Part shown: positions 1 to 8,837 of the stretch, piece after piece
How the letters are laid out: each line of letters starts with the position of its first letter
How positions within the stretch are numbered: position 1 is the stretch's first letter
Assembly: GCF_000182925.2 (NCBI RefSeq)
Contig: NC_026501.1
Location: forward strand, 3,162,001-3,226,000
Direction of reading: 5' to 3'
Source of the DNA: Neurospora crassa OR74A
Taxonomy: Eukaryota > Ascomycota > Sordariomycetes > Sordariales > Sordariaceae
Length of the DNA: 64,000 nt
Program-made: the position numbers and the translations under genes
Notes under the pieces: generated by a model
Databases searched by the model: none
What the model saw: only the letters and a program-made list of their open reading frames with translations
Told to the model about the DNA's origin: nothing

Positions 1-811
1 TGTGGCCCTTGATGTTGTATTGACTTCTTTGAGGGGGAGTATGGTGGTCTCGAGAGATAGGTGTGGCAATCAGAAAGACTCTAGTGGCTGACAGTCTGGA
101 GCATACACTCTGAGAGTCGATATTGCCTGTATCAGAATTGAATTTGCCTAGGCTTTACGAGTCAGTGCAATATATGGGTTGTGTGGTTACATGTGTTCTA
201 TAGAGCCGTTATATAGGAAGGTGAAGGGGGGAAACGCGACATGAAGAGTGAGTTGATCAAGTCCTTTCAGAAAAGAATAGCTAGAGAGTGGAAAGACTTT
301 TTTCACCTCAAGACACACAAAGAGTGTGGTTGATTCGGCTGAGAGTATTCAATCCTCGAAGCGAATGCTCAATCCAATATACAACTTATCTTGTTCAGCC
401 ATAGATGATTAGGGTCAAGCTGGAAGATAGAAAAGTGAGAAAAGGGCACAGAGGTGATATCAAGATATAGACACATGAAGGTGACAACTCGTCAATCACT
501 TCAGATCTCTACTTCCATTCAGTGACCATTTCCATACTCAACAGGTGATAACTACTTACAGGTCACGAATCATTGACTATCACAACCGAGTGTTCAGTAT
601 TTGTGATATATCCAAGATTGACAATGATTAGAACAAGGGACAAACTCGCAACTGGGTGACATCAGTTCTATGCCATCCTCGTGCTGAGCACATCAGATAG
701 CCGGTGGCCGCCATATGTTCAATGATACTGAGGGTATCCAATGAAGCGATGAGTGCTTTCGGGGGTTTTACATTTTGCTTGTGTTACATTGTATTGTACA
801 AGTGACCATCT
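1..811. other. intergenic, no gene seen
   Basis: Moderately AT-rich sequence with stops in all frames. It holds the 3' flank of the PPR gene that ends at 814. I see no RNA gene, repeat array or splice-consistent coding block. Confidence 0.6.
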
Positions 812-3313
812 TCAGTCGACATCATCTTCAACATCCTTATTTTTCATCACCTTCCTGTACCTCCGAATCACCGCCGGATCCCTCGTAAACACAATATCAA
901 ATACGCCCATCTCTTCAGCGGCTTGGGCAAGGATATTATTCACCGCACTCCTCTCCGCGTTTTGAGCATGCGCCTTGACCAAGACCAGCTCTTCAAAGAC
1001 GGCACAAAGCTGGTTGTCCTTCTCCTGCGTCGTCATCTTGGCAGGGTCGCCTCCAAGGTCGGCGAAAACTTGCGTGTGTTTTCGGATCAAGCTTTCTATC
1101 AGTCTGCTGGCTTCCATGATGCGGTCCATGTTGCGCTTGCTCTGTACCCGAAGAGTAGCGGTTCCCGCCGCCAGCTCGATGAGCAGCTGCTCGGGCGGCG
1201 AGTAGCTGAACAGCTCCTTCATGGTTCGGGCAGCGACAATCATGCCGGCATGATCCTTGGCCTTGAGCATGGAGAAGAGAACGGTACGGGGGAGGTACGT
1301 ATACTCGTCAACCGAGTCGAATTTCCAATCCATCTTGACCAGGTCCTGAAAGAACTGCCGGCCAATGACGGCGTCATCTGCCGTCAATTTGTTGTCTCGC
1401 CTCACCACGCGGTTCACTGAAAGAGTATTGTAAAGAGCGATGAAGGTGTGTGCATCAGGACGCACGTGCCGTTTCTTGGTCATTTGCTCGTAGAAATCGA
1501 TGGCCTCTTGCGGCCCCTTGCTCTCGGTATACGACTTGATGATCTGGTTTATCATGAAGCTGTTGGGGCCAAGTTCTGCCAGCTCGAACGCTGTCCACAG
1601 TTCCTCGAGCTCATCGTGCAGGCCACGAGCGCTGTAATTCTCGGCAAGAAGAGAAAATGTTTCGACTGTAGCTCTTGTGGTGCAAATGTAATCATCCGAT
1701 GTTGGTTCTCCGTCACGGGGTACGAGCCGAATTGGCCGGTCCATCGCGGCGGCTCTCCGACGCAGGTCGACGAAGTCCAGACGGGCTTTGATCATGGCCC
1801 AAGCCAACTGGTCAGCCTTCTCTACGTTATCAGCAGTTTCTGTCCTGAGCCAAGCGCCTACCAGGCCGTTGAGCTGGATGGGCGAGGCGGCAACTCCCTT
1901 TTTTTGTAGGAACGTAACCACTTTGTAGGCTCCGTCGAGGTCTCCTGCTCCTATTAGCCTCTTCAGCCATTTGCCGAGGAAGAAGTGGTTGCCGACGATG
2001 GTCGGTAGTCTGGTCTTGCCGCGAATATCCATGGGACCCGAGAACATCATGTCGACAAAGGCCTGCAGCGCATGTTCGATGTGATTTACCGCCAAAAAGC
2101 AAGCGATAACTTCATCGTAGTCCTCGATCTGCATGGTGTCTCCGAGAAGCGCTCGCATATCCCTGTACACTTCCCACGCTTCCTCGACGTTTTCCTCCTT
2201 TGCTGCCAAAGCCCGGACGATGGGTATCATGATGCGCGGGTTAGGCGATTCTGAGGACTTGAGAAGAGTATCCGCAGCTCTCATCGCGCGGTCGGTATCT
2301 CCGTGGAGACTGCACATGCGTACTCCCAGCTCATAGTACCCTTTGAATGTTTCTGGTTTGGAGCCGATGGTGACCACGGCTTTCTTCCACGCTTCGATAG
2401 CCTCCTCTTGCCAGCCTTCGAGAAACATGGCCTCAATCGCAAGAAGCTGTTGCGAGTCTCTCAGCACCACCCCCGCAGCTTGCATGTCCTTCGCCAAAAC
2501 GTAGATGTGATGCATCCGGTTCGGATTTTCTACGCCTTCCCCTTCGTGTGACAAAATCATCCACAGAAAATCCCACACCTCGCGCGGCACGTTGGTCCAT
2601 TGGGTGGCTAATGAACTGCGTGCTGCAGAGTAGTACTTCCAGCAGTCGAACAGGTCTTTCGGCTTGGGGACGCCGCCCTTGACGACGCTGTCGCGCGCAA
2701 GGAAGGAGTTCAAGTTGGCTACGGCTCGCTGCCGCACTCCGCTGAAGCCTGGAATGCGCAGTACGCCGTATGACTCGCCTTCTGGACCCGTCTTGCCCTT
2801 GTATTTCTCCCTGAGAATCTTTTTGAACTGTTTTCGTAGCTCCTCAGCCTTGTCCTGTTCGGAACCCCCGACCTTCTCCAGGCTATCGAGCATTTGTATT
2901 GTCTGGACCATTTTCTGCTCCAAGTCGTTAATGGCCTCGGAAATCTCGCTATCGATGCCGCCACTAACGGCGCCAAACTCGGCACCGTCGCGCAGCTGTC
3001 GGTATTGCCCTTCGGTCTCTTCGTTGAAGTAGTTGACCGCAAGGGGTTCGGTTGGACCTTCGTCGGTGTCGGTGGGTTCTCCCTTCTGCGCCTCCCGTAG
3101 GAGGGCTTCTTGGAACCTCTGTGCTTGCTCTTCCTCCAGCTGCTTAGTCGTCGTTGGCGCACGTTGTCTGCGAGCGGCGCGGGCCGCACTCGAAGCGTTT
3201 CTCGTCAGCCATGGCTGTGGATTTGGGCGGGCTCGTCCTATGCTAGCGATGCATGACTGGCAAACATAGCTGCTTGTTCGACTCAATTCAAGCGCAAATG
3301 CTCGGGGAGGCAT
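812..3313 (-). CDS. mitochondrial PPR-like (pentatricopeptide) protein
   Basis: One uninterrupted 833-residue reading frame. The first ~50 residues are rich in Arg, Ser and Ala and poor in acids, and contain CQSC, which looks like a mitochondrial presequence. Residues ~120-180 are a charged coiled-coil-like segment. From ~230 to ~760 the protein is a string of helical pairs of PPR/TPR character, for example near NSFMINQIIKSYTESKG and PDAHTFIALYNTL. Fungal proteins of this kind act in mitochondrial RNA processing, translation or ribosome assembly, but I cannot assign a named orthologue. The gene is head-to-head with RCL1, with 602 bp between the two starts. The ATG at 3313 is the first in frame and directly begins the presequence. 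Confidence 0.85.
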   Translation of the reverse strand: MPPRAFALELSRTSSYVCQSCIASIGRARPNPQPWLTRNASSAARAARRQRAPTTTKQLEEEQAQRFQEALLREAQKGEPTDTDEGPTEPLAVNYFNEETEGQYRQLRDGAEFGAVSGGIDSEISEAINDLEQKMVQTIQMLDSLEKVGGSEQDKAEELRKQFKKILREKYKGKTGPEGESYGVLRIPGFSGVRQRAVANLNSFLARDSVVKGGVPKPKDLFDCWKYYSAARSSLATQWTNVPREVWDFLWMILSHEGEGVENPNRMHHIYVLAKDMQAAGVVLRDSQQLLAIEAMFLEGWQEEAIEAWKKAVVTIGSKPETFKGYYELGVRMCSLHGDTDRAMRAADTLLKSSESPNPRIMIPIVRALAAKEENVEEAWEVYRDMRALLGDTMQIEDYDEVIACFLAVNHIEHALQAFVDMMFSGPMDIRGKTRLPTIVGNHFFLGKWLKRLIGAGDLDGAYKVVTFLQKKGVAASPIQLNGLVGAWLRTETADNVEKADQLAWAMIKARLDFVDLRRRAAAMDRPIRLVPRDGEPTSDDYICTTRATVETFSLLAENYSARGLHDELEELWTAFELAELGPNSFMINQIIKSYTESKGPQEAIDFYEQMTKKRHVRPDAHTFIALYNTLSVNRVVRRDNKLTADDAVIGRQFFQDLVKMDWKFDSVDEYTYLPRTVLFSMLKAKDHAGMIVAARTMKELFSYSPPEQLLIELAAGTATLRVQSKRNMDRIMEASRLIESLIRKHTQVFADLGGDPAKMTTQEKDNQLCAVFEELVLVKAHAQNAERSAVNNILAQAAEEMGVFDIVFTRDPAVIRRYRKVMKNKDVEDDVD

Positions 3314-3915
3314 CGGTGGTTGTTTCGTGTGTCGGGTGGGCTATGGCAGTGTGCTGTAAAGAATGAAGAAAATCATGAGGAGCAATGAAAGAGTTGGAGA
3401 TGTGGAAGCCAGGTAGAACTGCGGAGGTAGAAGGATTGTGGTGAACTGGAACTTGAAGGTGTGTTCGTCAACTTTTCGTGATGGCGAGAAGCCGGCAACA
3501 CTTTGTCCTACAGCAGCACGTCCTGGAAGGAACAGCGGCCATCATCGCCCCACCATGCGCTTGCTGCCGCTGTGACTTTTTCTTATCACGCCCCTGCAGT
3601 TCCTTATCGACGCGCAGCTCCTGTCGAATAAGTCTTAGGTACCATTTCACCGCCCGGCAGAAACAGCGGGATCCTCCAAAAATTCTGGAGAAAAGCGAAT
3701 TGGAACGGGGAGACCTGCAGCGCTCGCAAAGGAGCTTTCCAATTCAGAATCATTCGCCATTAAAACCGCGACATACCCATTCATCCATCACCGACGACCA
3801 CTGCCCGACGAGTTGGGGCGCGATCGCCTACGAAGAATTCAAAAGACTAGGAAATTACACTTTCACACGACTGAGCCCAGGACAGCGTGAAACCAACGAC
3901 CTGACAACCGCCACC
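3314..3915. promoter_or_regulatory. shared divergent promoter/5' leader region of PPR gene and RCL1
   Basis: 602 bp between two divergent start codons. The right half (3481-3915) is open in the RCL1 frame and is GC-rich, so it could be 5' leader. No unambiguous TATA box was recognised. Confidence 0.55.
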
Positions 3916-5136
3916 ATGTCGGGCGAGAAAACCGACTTCATTCGCTTTACGGGGCACCGCGCCTTCACGCACCGGATCGTTCTCTCGACCCTTACCGGCC
4001 GCCCAGTGCACATTTCCAAGATCCGCAGCAGCTCGGCCACACATCCAGGTCTTGCGCCCCACGAAGTCTCCTTCCTGCGCCTTATCGAGGCCATCACCAA
4101 CGGCTCCGTCATCGATGTCTCGTATTCGGGCACCACCATTACATACCAGCCCGGTTTGATCACCGGCACGGTCGCGGGCGTCAACGCCGGCGCCGTTGGC
4201 GACGTAGTCGAGCACACCCTGCCCGCCAACAACACGCGCGGCATCACCTACTTCCTCCTCCCGCTTGCCCTACTCGCGCCCTTCTCCAAAGCCCACATGA
4301 ACGTCCGCTTCACTGGCCCCGGCGTCATCACCTCGGCCACCCACCTGACCGGCGACATTTCGGTTGACTCCTTTCGCACGGCCGTGCTCCCGTTGTATGG
4401 AATGTTCGGCATCCCGCCAGCGCGCATCGAGCTGCGCGTGCTCTCGCGCTCTTGTTCCGGCCCCGGCGGCCGTGGCGGTGGCGGCGTGGTCGAGCTTCGC
4501 TTCGCCAGTCAGGTTCGCCTGCCCAAGACACTGCATCTGAATCGGCGCCCCGGCAGGATACGGCGGATTCGCGGCGTGGCGTATTGCACGGGCGTGTCGG
4601 CCAGCCACAACAACCGCATGATCACGGCGGCGCGCGGCGTGCTCAACCAGCTGGTCTCGGACGTGCACGTGGCCGCGCAGTACGACCCGGCGCCGCTGGT
4701 CGGCGACAAGAGTGGTGCCAAGAAGAAGATCGGTATCGGTTTTGGCCTCAGCTTGGTGGCGGAGTCGAGCGCGGACGGCGTGCTTTACTCGGCTGATGTG
4801 GTAGCGCCGCCCGAGGGTGGTGTCGTGCCCGAGGATATAGGCGCAAGGTGCGCGTACCAGCTGCTGGAGGTTATCGCACAGGGAGGTTGCGTCAGTAACG
4901 TATCGGCACCGACCTTGCTTACACTGATGGCAATGGGATCGGAGGATGTGGGTCGCCTCAGGTTAGGCAGGGAAGTATTGGCTAGGGAGGAGACAATAGG
5001 GCTAGCACGAGACTTGAAGAAATTCGGAGCGGCCAGCTGGGGCATAAGGGATGTCGACGATGACGGTGAGACGACTGATCTAGTAGTCTCGGTCAAGGGT
5101 ACGGGCGTTGGTAATGTGGGAAGGAAGGTAGCGTAA
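3916..5136 (+). CDS. RCL1: RNA 3'-terminal phosphate cyclase-like protein Rcl1
   Basis: 406 residues, single exon, the normal length for the family. The N-terminus reads FTGHRAFTHRIVLSTLTGRP and is followed by SYSGTTITYQPGLITG, typical of the Rcl1 branch of the cyclase family. The glycine-rich GPGGRGGGGVVEL segment and the RIRGVAYCTGVSASHNNRM block match the family core. Rcl1 is a nucleolar U3 snoRNP-associated factor (partner Bms1) needed for early 18S pre-rRNA cleavage, and it lacks true cyclase activity. The start at 3916 lies in the strong context CCACCATGTC and begins exactly where family homology begins. The frame stays open upstream to an ATG at 3481, giving a possible 145-residue extension that I do not favour. 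Confidence 0.95.
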   Translation: MSGEKTDFIRFTGHRAFTHRIVLSTLTGRPVHISKIRSSSATHPGLAPHEVSFLRLIEAITNGSVIDVSYSGTTITYQPGLITGTVAGVNAGAVGDVVEHTLPANNTRGITYFLLPLALLAPFSKAHMNVRFTGPGVITSATHLTGDISVDSFRTAVLPLYGMFGIPPARIELRVLSRSCSGPGGRGGGGVVELRFASQVRLPKTLHLNRRPGRIRRIRGVAYCTGVSASHNNRMITAARGVLNQLVSDVHVAAQYDPAPLVGDKSGAKKKIGIGFGLSLVAESSADGVLYSADVVAPPEGGVVPEDIGARCAYQLLEVIAQGGCVSNVSAPTLLTLMAMGSEDVGRLRLGREVLAREETIGLARDLKKFGAASWGIRDVDDDGETTDLVVSVKGTGVGNVGRKVA

Positions 5137-5263
5137 AGAATTATAAACCGGATGCTTTCTTTTTTGTTGCATGTTCAAGCTCTGTTAGGTCATACTTTTG
5201 CTGTATCAAATTCGCTTTCGTGGGTCTCGGCACTAAGTATTAGTGTGTACAAATGCTTTTCCA

Positions 5264-6384
5264 TCATATCCCCCGTCTGGCCGCTCTATTCGTAATCCCA
5301 GCAATTCCTCTAACTCCCCGGTTGCCAGCAACGGCGGCCGCATGGAAACCAATGCTTTGGACCGTGTAAGCCGCAGCCGTCTGGTAGTCATTCCCTACCG
5401 TACGTATGGCGTGTACCGGATGAAAGCTACCCACACTGGCATTGCCTGACCTCATCACGTCAAACAAGTCTATGCCGGCAGATGCTGGAGAATAGTTGGA
5501 CCCCAGCCGCTGTTCATCATCCTGCCCCTGACCGCCACGGCTTTCTGCCACCAGGCGGTCTGTTTCGGTCCCTTCTCCATCGCCTAGAGCCATCTCATCT
5601 TCCCTATTCACGCCCCGTTCTTCCGCATCCAAAGTCTGGGAAGTCTCCGGCTGGCGCACGCCGTCGCTACCTGATGCCCCCGTCTGCTGTCCAACCTGAC
5701 CGGGACCAGCCCAGAGAGGTTGTAAGGAGGGATTCACAACCTTGCGCAGCTTCTCCCGCTCCGTATGGATAGCCAACATCAAGCACTGGATAGCCAGTAT
5801 CACCGCATCGAAGAACAAAGGACCTAGCCTCGTCGTTGGTGGCTTCTGCCCAACGAAGTCGACTATCACGCCCCCGTGTAGATACCCGCGCGTCGCTTCG
5901 CCGGCGACTGGTGGTGCAGAGATGATGTGTGCAAGGATGCATATCAAATTCGGTCCGAGGATGGCAAAGACATGGGGACGTTCGGCCGGTAGAAGGACGG
6001 GACCCTCTTTCGGGGTAATGAACATGAAGTGTGGAATGATGCGTACGAATAGACGGAGAAAGGAACATCTGTGATGCGAAGAGACATTGAGGTCATTCGT
6101 TAGTCATTGGCTATGTTATGCAAAGGATCTAAAGGAAGTGGCTGCTATCGTACTCCATATAGTATAATGTGCAGAGATAGGCAAAGTAGATCATGTCGAG
6201 ATTTCTCTGCAGGTGGCTCATGAACTGTAGCTTCTTCTTCAGGCCCAATTTGCGCTTCTCCTCCCGTGACGTCTGGTCATCATCATCATCATTATCATCA
6301 TGAGCGCTGCCGTTCAGCTCCGTGGACCGCTCGTGGTTGTCATTGCGCCGGCTGCCATCCTCGTTTGCATTGTGTGGCGGGATG

Positions 6385-6423
<39 letters not shown>

Positions 6424-6515
6424 TGCTCCTGCTGCCGGGCCGCGAAGCTCGGCTCGGAATCATCGTTCATAGCTCGCCGTGGTTTGAGAGGAAGGGTGAT
6501 CGTTGGCGCATTCAA
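5264..6515 (-). CDS. DSC4: DUF1746 membrane protein, Dsc E3 ligase subunit 4-like
   Basis: Two exons, 6515-6154 and 6068-5264, joined across an 85-bp GT-AG intron. The join makes YYMECSFLRLFVRIIPHF and gives 388 residues. Residues 1-85 are low complexity with an 11-Gln run and an acidic stretch. The DUF1746 core follows (KKKLQFMSHLQRNLDMIYFA, then MFITPKEGPVLLPAERP), with hydrophobic segments that look like three or four membrane spans. The tail is Ser/Gly-rich, ending near DLFDVMRSGNASVGSFHPVH. In S. pombe the DUF1746 protein Dsc4 belongs to the Golgi Dsc ubiquitin ligase that triggers SREBP cleavage; that role here is by family. The intron is supported by phase and family continuity. Confidence 0.85.
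6387..6419. repeat. CTG/CAG trinucleotide run (11 units) coding poly-Gln
   Basis: Eleven uninterrupted CTG units on the + strand, followed by an impure stretch of CTC and CTG. Read on the - strand they encode the poly-Gln run near the N-terminus of the Dsc4-like protein. Confidence 0.95.
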
Positions 6516-6580
6516 GAGCTGTGGGTAATAAAAGCTTTCAGCGGCTGTTTGAGCCTCACATATCTGGGTCTATGATTGAT

Positions 6581-6588
6581 TGACGTCA
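6581..6588. promoter_or_regulatory. palindromic CRE-like site TGACGTCA
   Basis: A perfect 8-bp ATF/CREB palindrome 66 bp upstream of the Dsc4-like start codon. Binding is inferred from the motif alone. Confidence 0.5.
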
Positions 6589-7155
6589 AGGGGGGCCGGC
6601 AAACAGAATGTTCATCGAGTAGTAGAAAGCAAATGTGATGATCACGAAGGCGGCAACGAGATGGAGAATGCGCGATGCATTTCACTTCGATGGGCAGCTG
6701 TCATCAAGGTCGCCAAGGATGTGCGTGGTGCTGTAGCCTGCCACTGAGGTGCCCCTGCCTCAGCTGTCAGCGACTCAGCGTCACAACAAATGAAGGGACC
6801 ACAACAGCGAAGGGGAGGGTTGGAGGGGATGCACGCAGCGGCCTGTGCTCATTGGCATGCCAAGACCGACCAGCTGGCTGAGTTCCGGTCCCCGCTGTCG
6901 GCCGGGCTTGGGCCGGTGCCGTGGCTTTCGTTCGCCGGAATCCACGCACTTGAGCCCGGAAGCCGCGGGCGGAGGAGGACGGGCCTGGACTCCCATGGTG
7001 CAACCGTGAACCTGAGTGGGGGTTACCCCCGCTCCATCAGAGCCCCGGCCTGGGCGCTTGGGGTGACAGACTTGACATCATGGGTGTCTCCAGAAAGGGG
7101 AATGTGAAATTTGGTTTGGAGATGGACATTCGCAGTCGATGTCCAGTTTTGTATC

Positions 7156-7162
7156 TGAGTCA
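7156..7162. promoter_or_regulatory. TGAGTCA site (CPC1/Gcn4-type)
   Basis: Perfect match to the bZIP consensus TGA[C/G]TCA, the most distal of five upstream of arg-3. Confidence 0.45.
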
Positions 7163-7463
7163 CAGCTCAGGATGGACAGTACATAGTGTTCTTCCAATGA
7201 GAGGTCTCGACTTACACAAGTGGAAGCTCAAGGGTCTGCCAGGAACCACACTTCCAAACTCCATGTGCGCCCATCCCCCATGTTCATTCACGGCGTGAGT
7301 GAAGAAGGAATAAGCTTGCGGATTCTGGAATACTAGTAGTACACCATAGGCCCCCGAAGTACTGTGAGATCATAGGATGGGGTGAGTAATTTGACTTGTG
7401 AGCTAGCAGAGCTGATATTAGTGTAGTAAGGTTCCAGTGCTACAGCCGTCGAAACCCGGTCCA

Positions 7464-7470
7464 TGAGTCA
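7464..7470. promoter_or_regulatory. TGAGTCA site (CPC1/Gcn4-type)
   Basis: Perfect TGA[C/G]TCA match, about 1.37 kb upstream of the arg-3 ATG. Confidence 0.5.
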
Positions 7471-7510
7471 AAGTCGCAGGCGGCTTTACTGGCATTGGGA
7501 ATACAGCGAA

Positions 7511-7558
7511 GGATCTGAGCTCTTTCGGGAGCAGGCGGATTTGAGCTCTTTCGGGAGC
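7511..7558. repeat. imperfect 22-bp tandem duplication (26-bp period)
   Basis: Positions 7511-7532 and 7537-7558 are identical at 21 of 22 bases, sharing TGAGCTCTTTCGGGAGC. The repeat lies among the TGA[C/G]TCA sites. Confidence 0.85.
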
Positions 7559-7608
7559 TGGCCGAGGAGAAAATGTCAAGAGGTCAGCATCGGCGAGGCG
7601 CTTCGAAT

Positions 7609-7615
7609 TGACTCA
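7609..7615. promoter_or_regulatory. TGACTCA site (CPC1/Gcn4-type)
   Basis: Perfect match, followed by GCCG. It shares the context GACTCAGCC with the next site. Confidence 0.5.
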
Positions 7616-7713
7616 GCCGCATGGACACGTCAAAAGCGAGAGATTGATTTTGAAGATCACCAACAAGACCGGCATCGAGGCGTCAACTATCGCCGAATAG
7701 ACTGGGGCCGCGA

Positions 7714-7720
7714 TGACTCA
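7714..7720. promoter_or_regulatory. TGACTCA site (CPC1/Gcn4-type)
   Basis: Perfect match immediately followed by GCCAAT, a CCAAT-box-like element. Confidence 0.5.
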
Positions 7721-8684
7721 GCCAATCATGAAACGCGTGAATTTCCTCTCCCCGCCAAAAAGTCGCAGCTCGAAGGGCAATTGGCCAATAACATGTCAGT
7801 TACGGCCAATTCAGCCAGTTTCACCGCCAAGGTACATAGTAGTCAAAAATTTGGCGGGGTTTGGGCGTCCAAAAGACAAACCAAACTCGGAGGTTGGAGG
7901 TCGTGGGTACCTACTAACCATTGACTCGGTACTAGCCGTCTCCAGTGCCGTCCCGGGAGCTTGTGCCTGTTTTGGGGCCATGGCGTGCATGAGCGAACAT
8001 CGGACAAACGCTCAACCGACTTCAGATGACACATAGAGCCTGGGGAATAGTAGTGATGTTGTTAGATAGACCGCGCCCGACATGTTGTTATTTTGGCAGG
8101 CAAAGTGGCTAGGTAACGAGAAAGTCTCAAGTCTGCCACAAGACACTGATCTAGGATCGCCAGTAGGTGAGCTTAAAATCGGATAAGAATGGGAGGGGGA
8201 TCTGGCAAGATGCGATGACTGCCCATGCGAGCATCGCAGATCCATGTACATATGCCAGTCAGGTCCCGCACTTCTCGACCGCAGAGGATTCCGGGTCCGC
8301 TTCCGTTGTCGGAAGCTACCCAAGCTGGCCCGCGGCCTATCTTGAAAATTTTCCAACAATCCGTCGTCACTTGTTCCCAACCCGCCAGTGCCCGCCATTG
8401 CCCCCGGCAAAGGGTGGCGGATGCGCAGAAGAGCGACTCCATTCAGGGCCTCATCGTCGATTGTTCTGTTTGGTGAAAGAGCAAAAGAGTCACAGCCGCC
8501 CACCAACAAATCTGGAACCCACCCTGCCGCCGGCCCCGCACATCTCTTATCGGCGCTCCCCACAGCGGCCGGTTTTGGGAATTATTTGTCTCTCTTGTCC
8601 CTCTTTCCGTCCAACTTCTCCAGTTTCTTCTCCACTGAAATTAAAAGCGCGAAATTCCGAAAACACGGACGGGAGACTCGAGAT

Positions 8685-8691
8685 TGAGTCA
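8685..8691. promoter_or_regulatory. proximal TGAGTCA site (CPC1/Gcn4-type)
   Basis: Perfect match 147 bp before the arg-3 ATG (TTGAGTCAA context). It is the best placed of the five for cross-pathway control of arg-3. Confidence 0.6.
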
Positions 8692-8837
8692 ACTGGTCAG
8701 GATCCGGGGTCAACAGCTACGTCGTTGTCAGGACTTGTTTGTTGATATACAAGACATCGGCCCCCCGAGACCCTCACGAGGCCTTTCTTGGTCTTTCTTT
8801 AATTTTCTTCCACAAACACCTCCCTCCATTGGACATA

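Larger units (their letters stand above)
6516..8837. other. 2.3 kb intergenic/promoter region between DSC4-like gene and arg-3
   Basis: No convincing gene. The longest ATG-initiated frame (7463-7924) has no family character and overlaps regulatory-type motifs. The right half contains the cluster of TGA[C/G]TCA sites listed separately, plus a degenerate copy TGACTCG at 7922-7928. From about 8700 to 8837 the sequence is pyrimidine-rich with no upstream ATG, consistent with the arg-3 leader. Confidence 0.6.

Noticed and set aside
7463-7924. 153-codon ATG frame in the arg-3 upstream region
   Set aside because: No recognisable domain. It overlaps several regulatory-type motifs and a duplication, so it is more likely promoter sequence.
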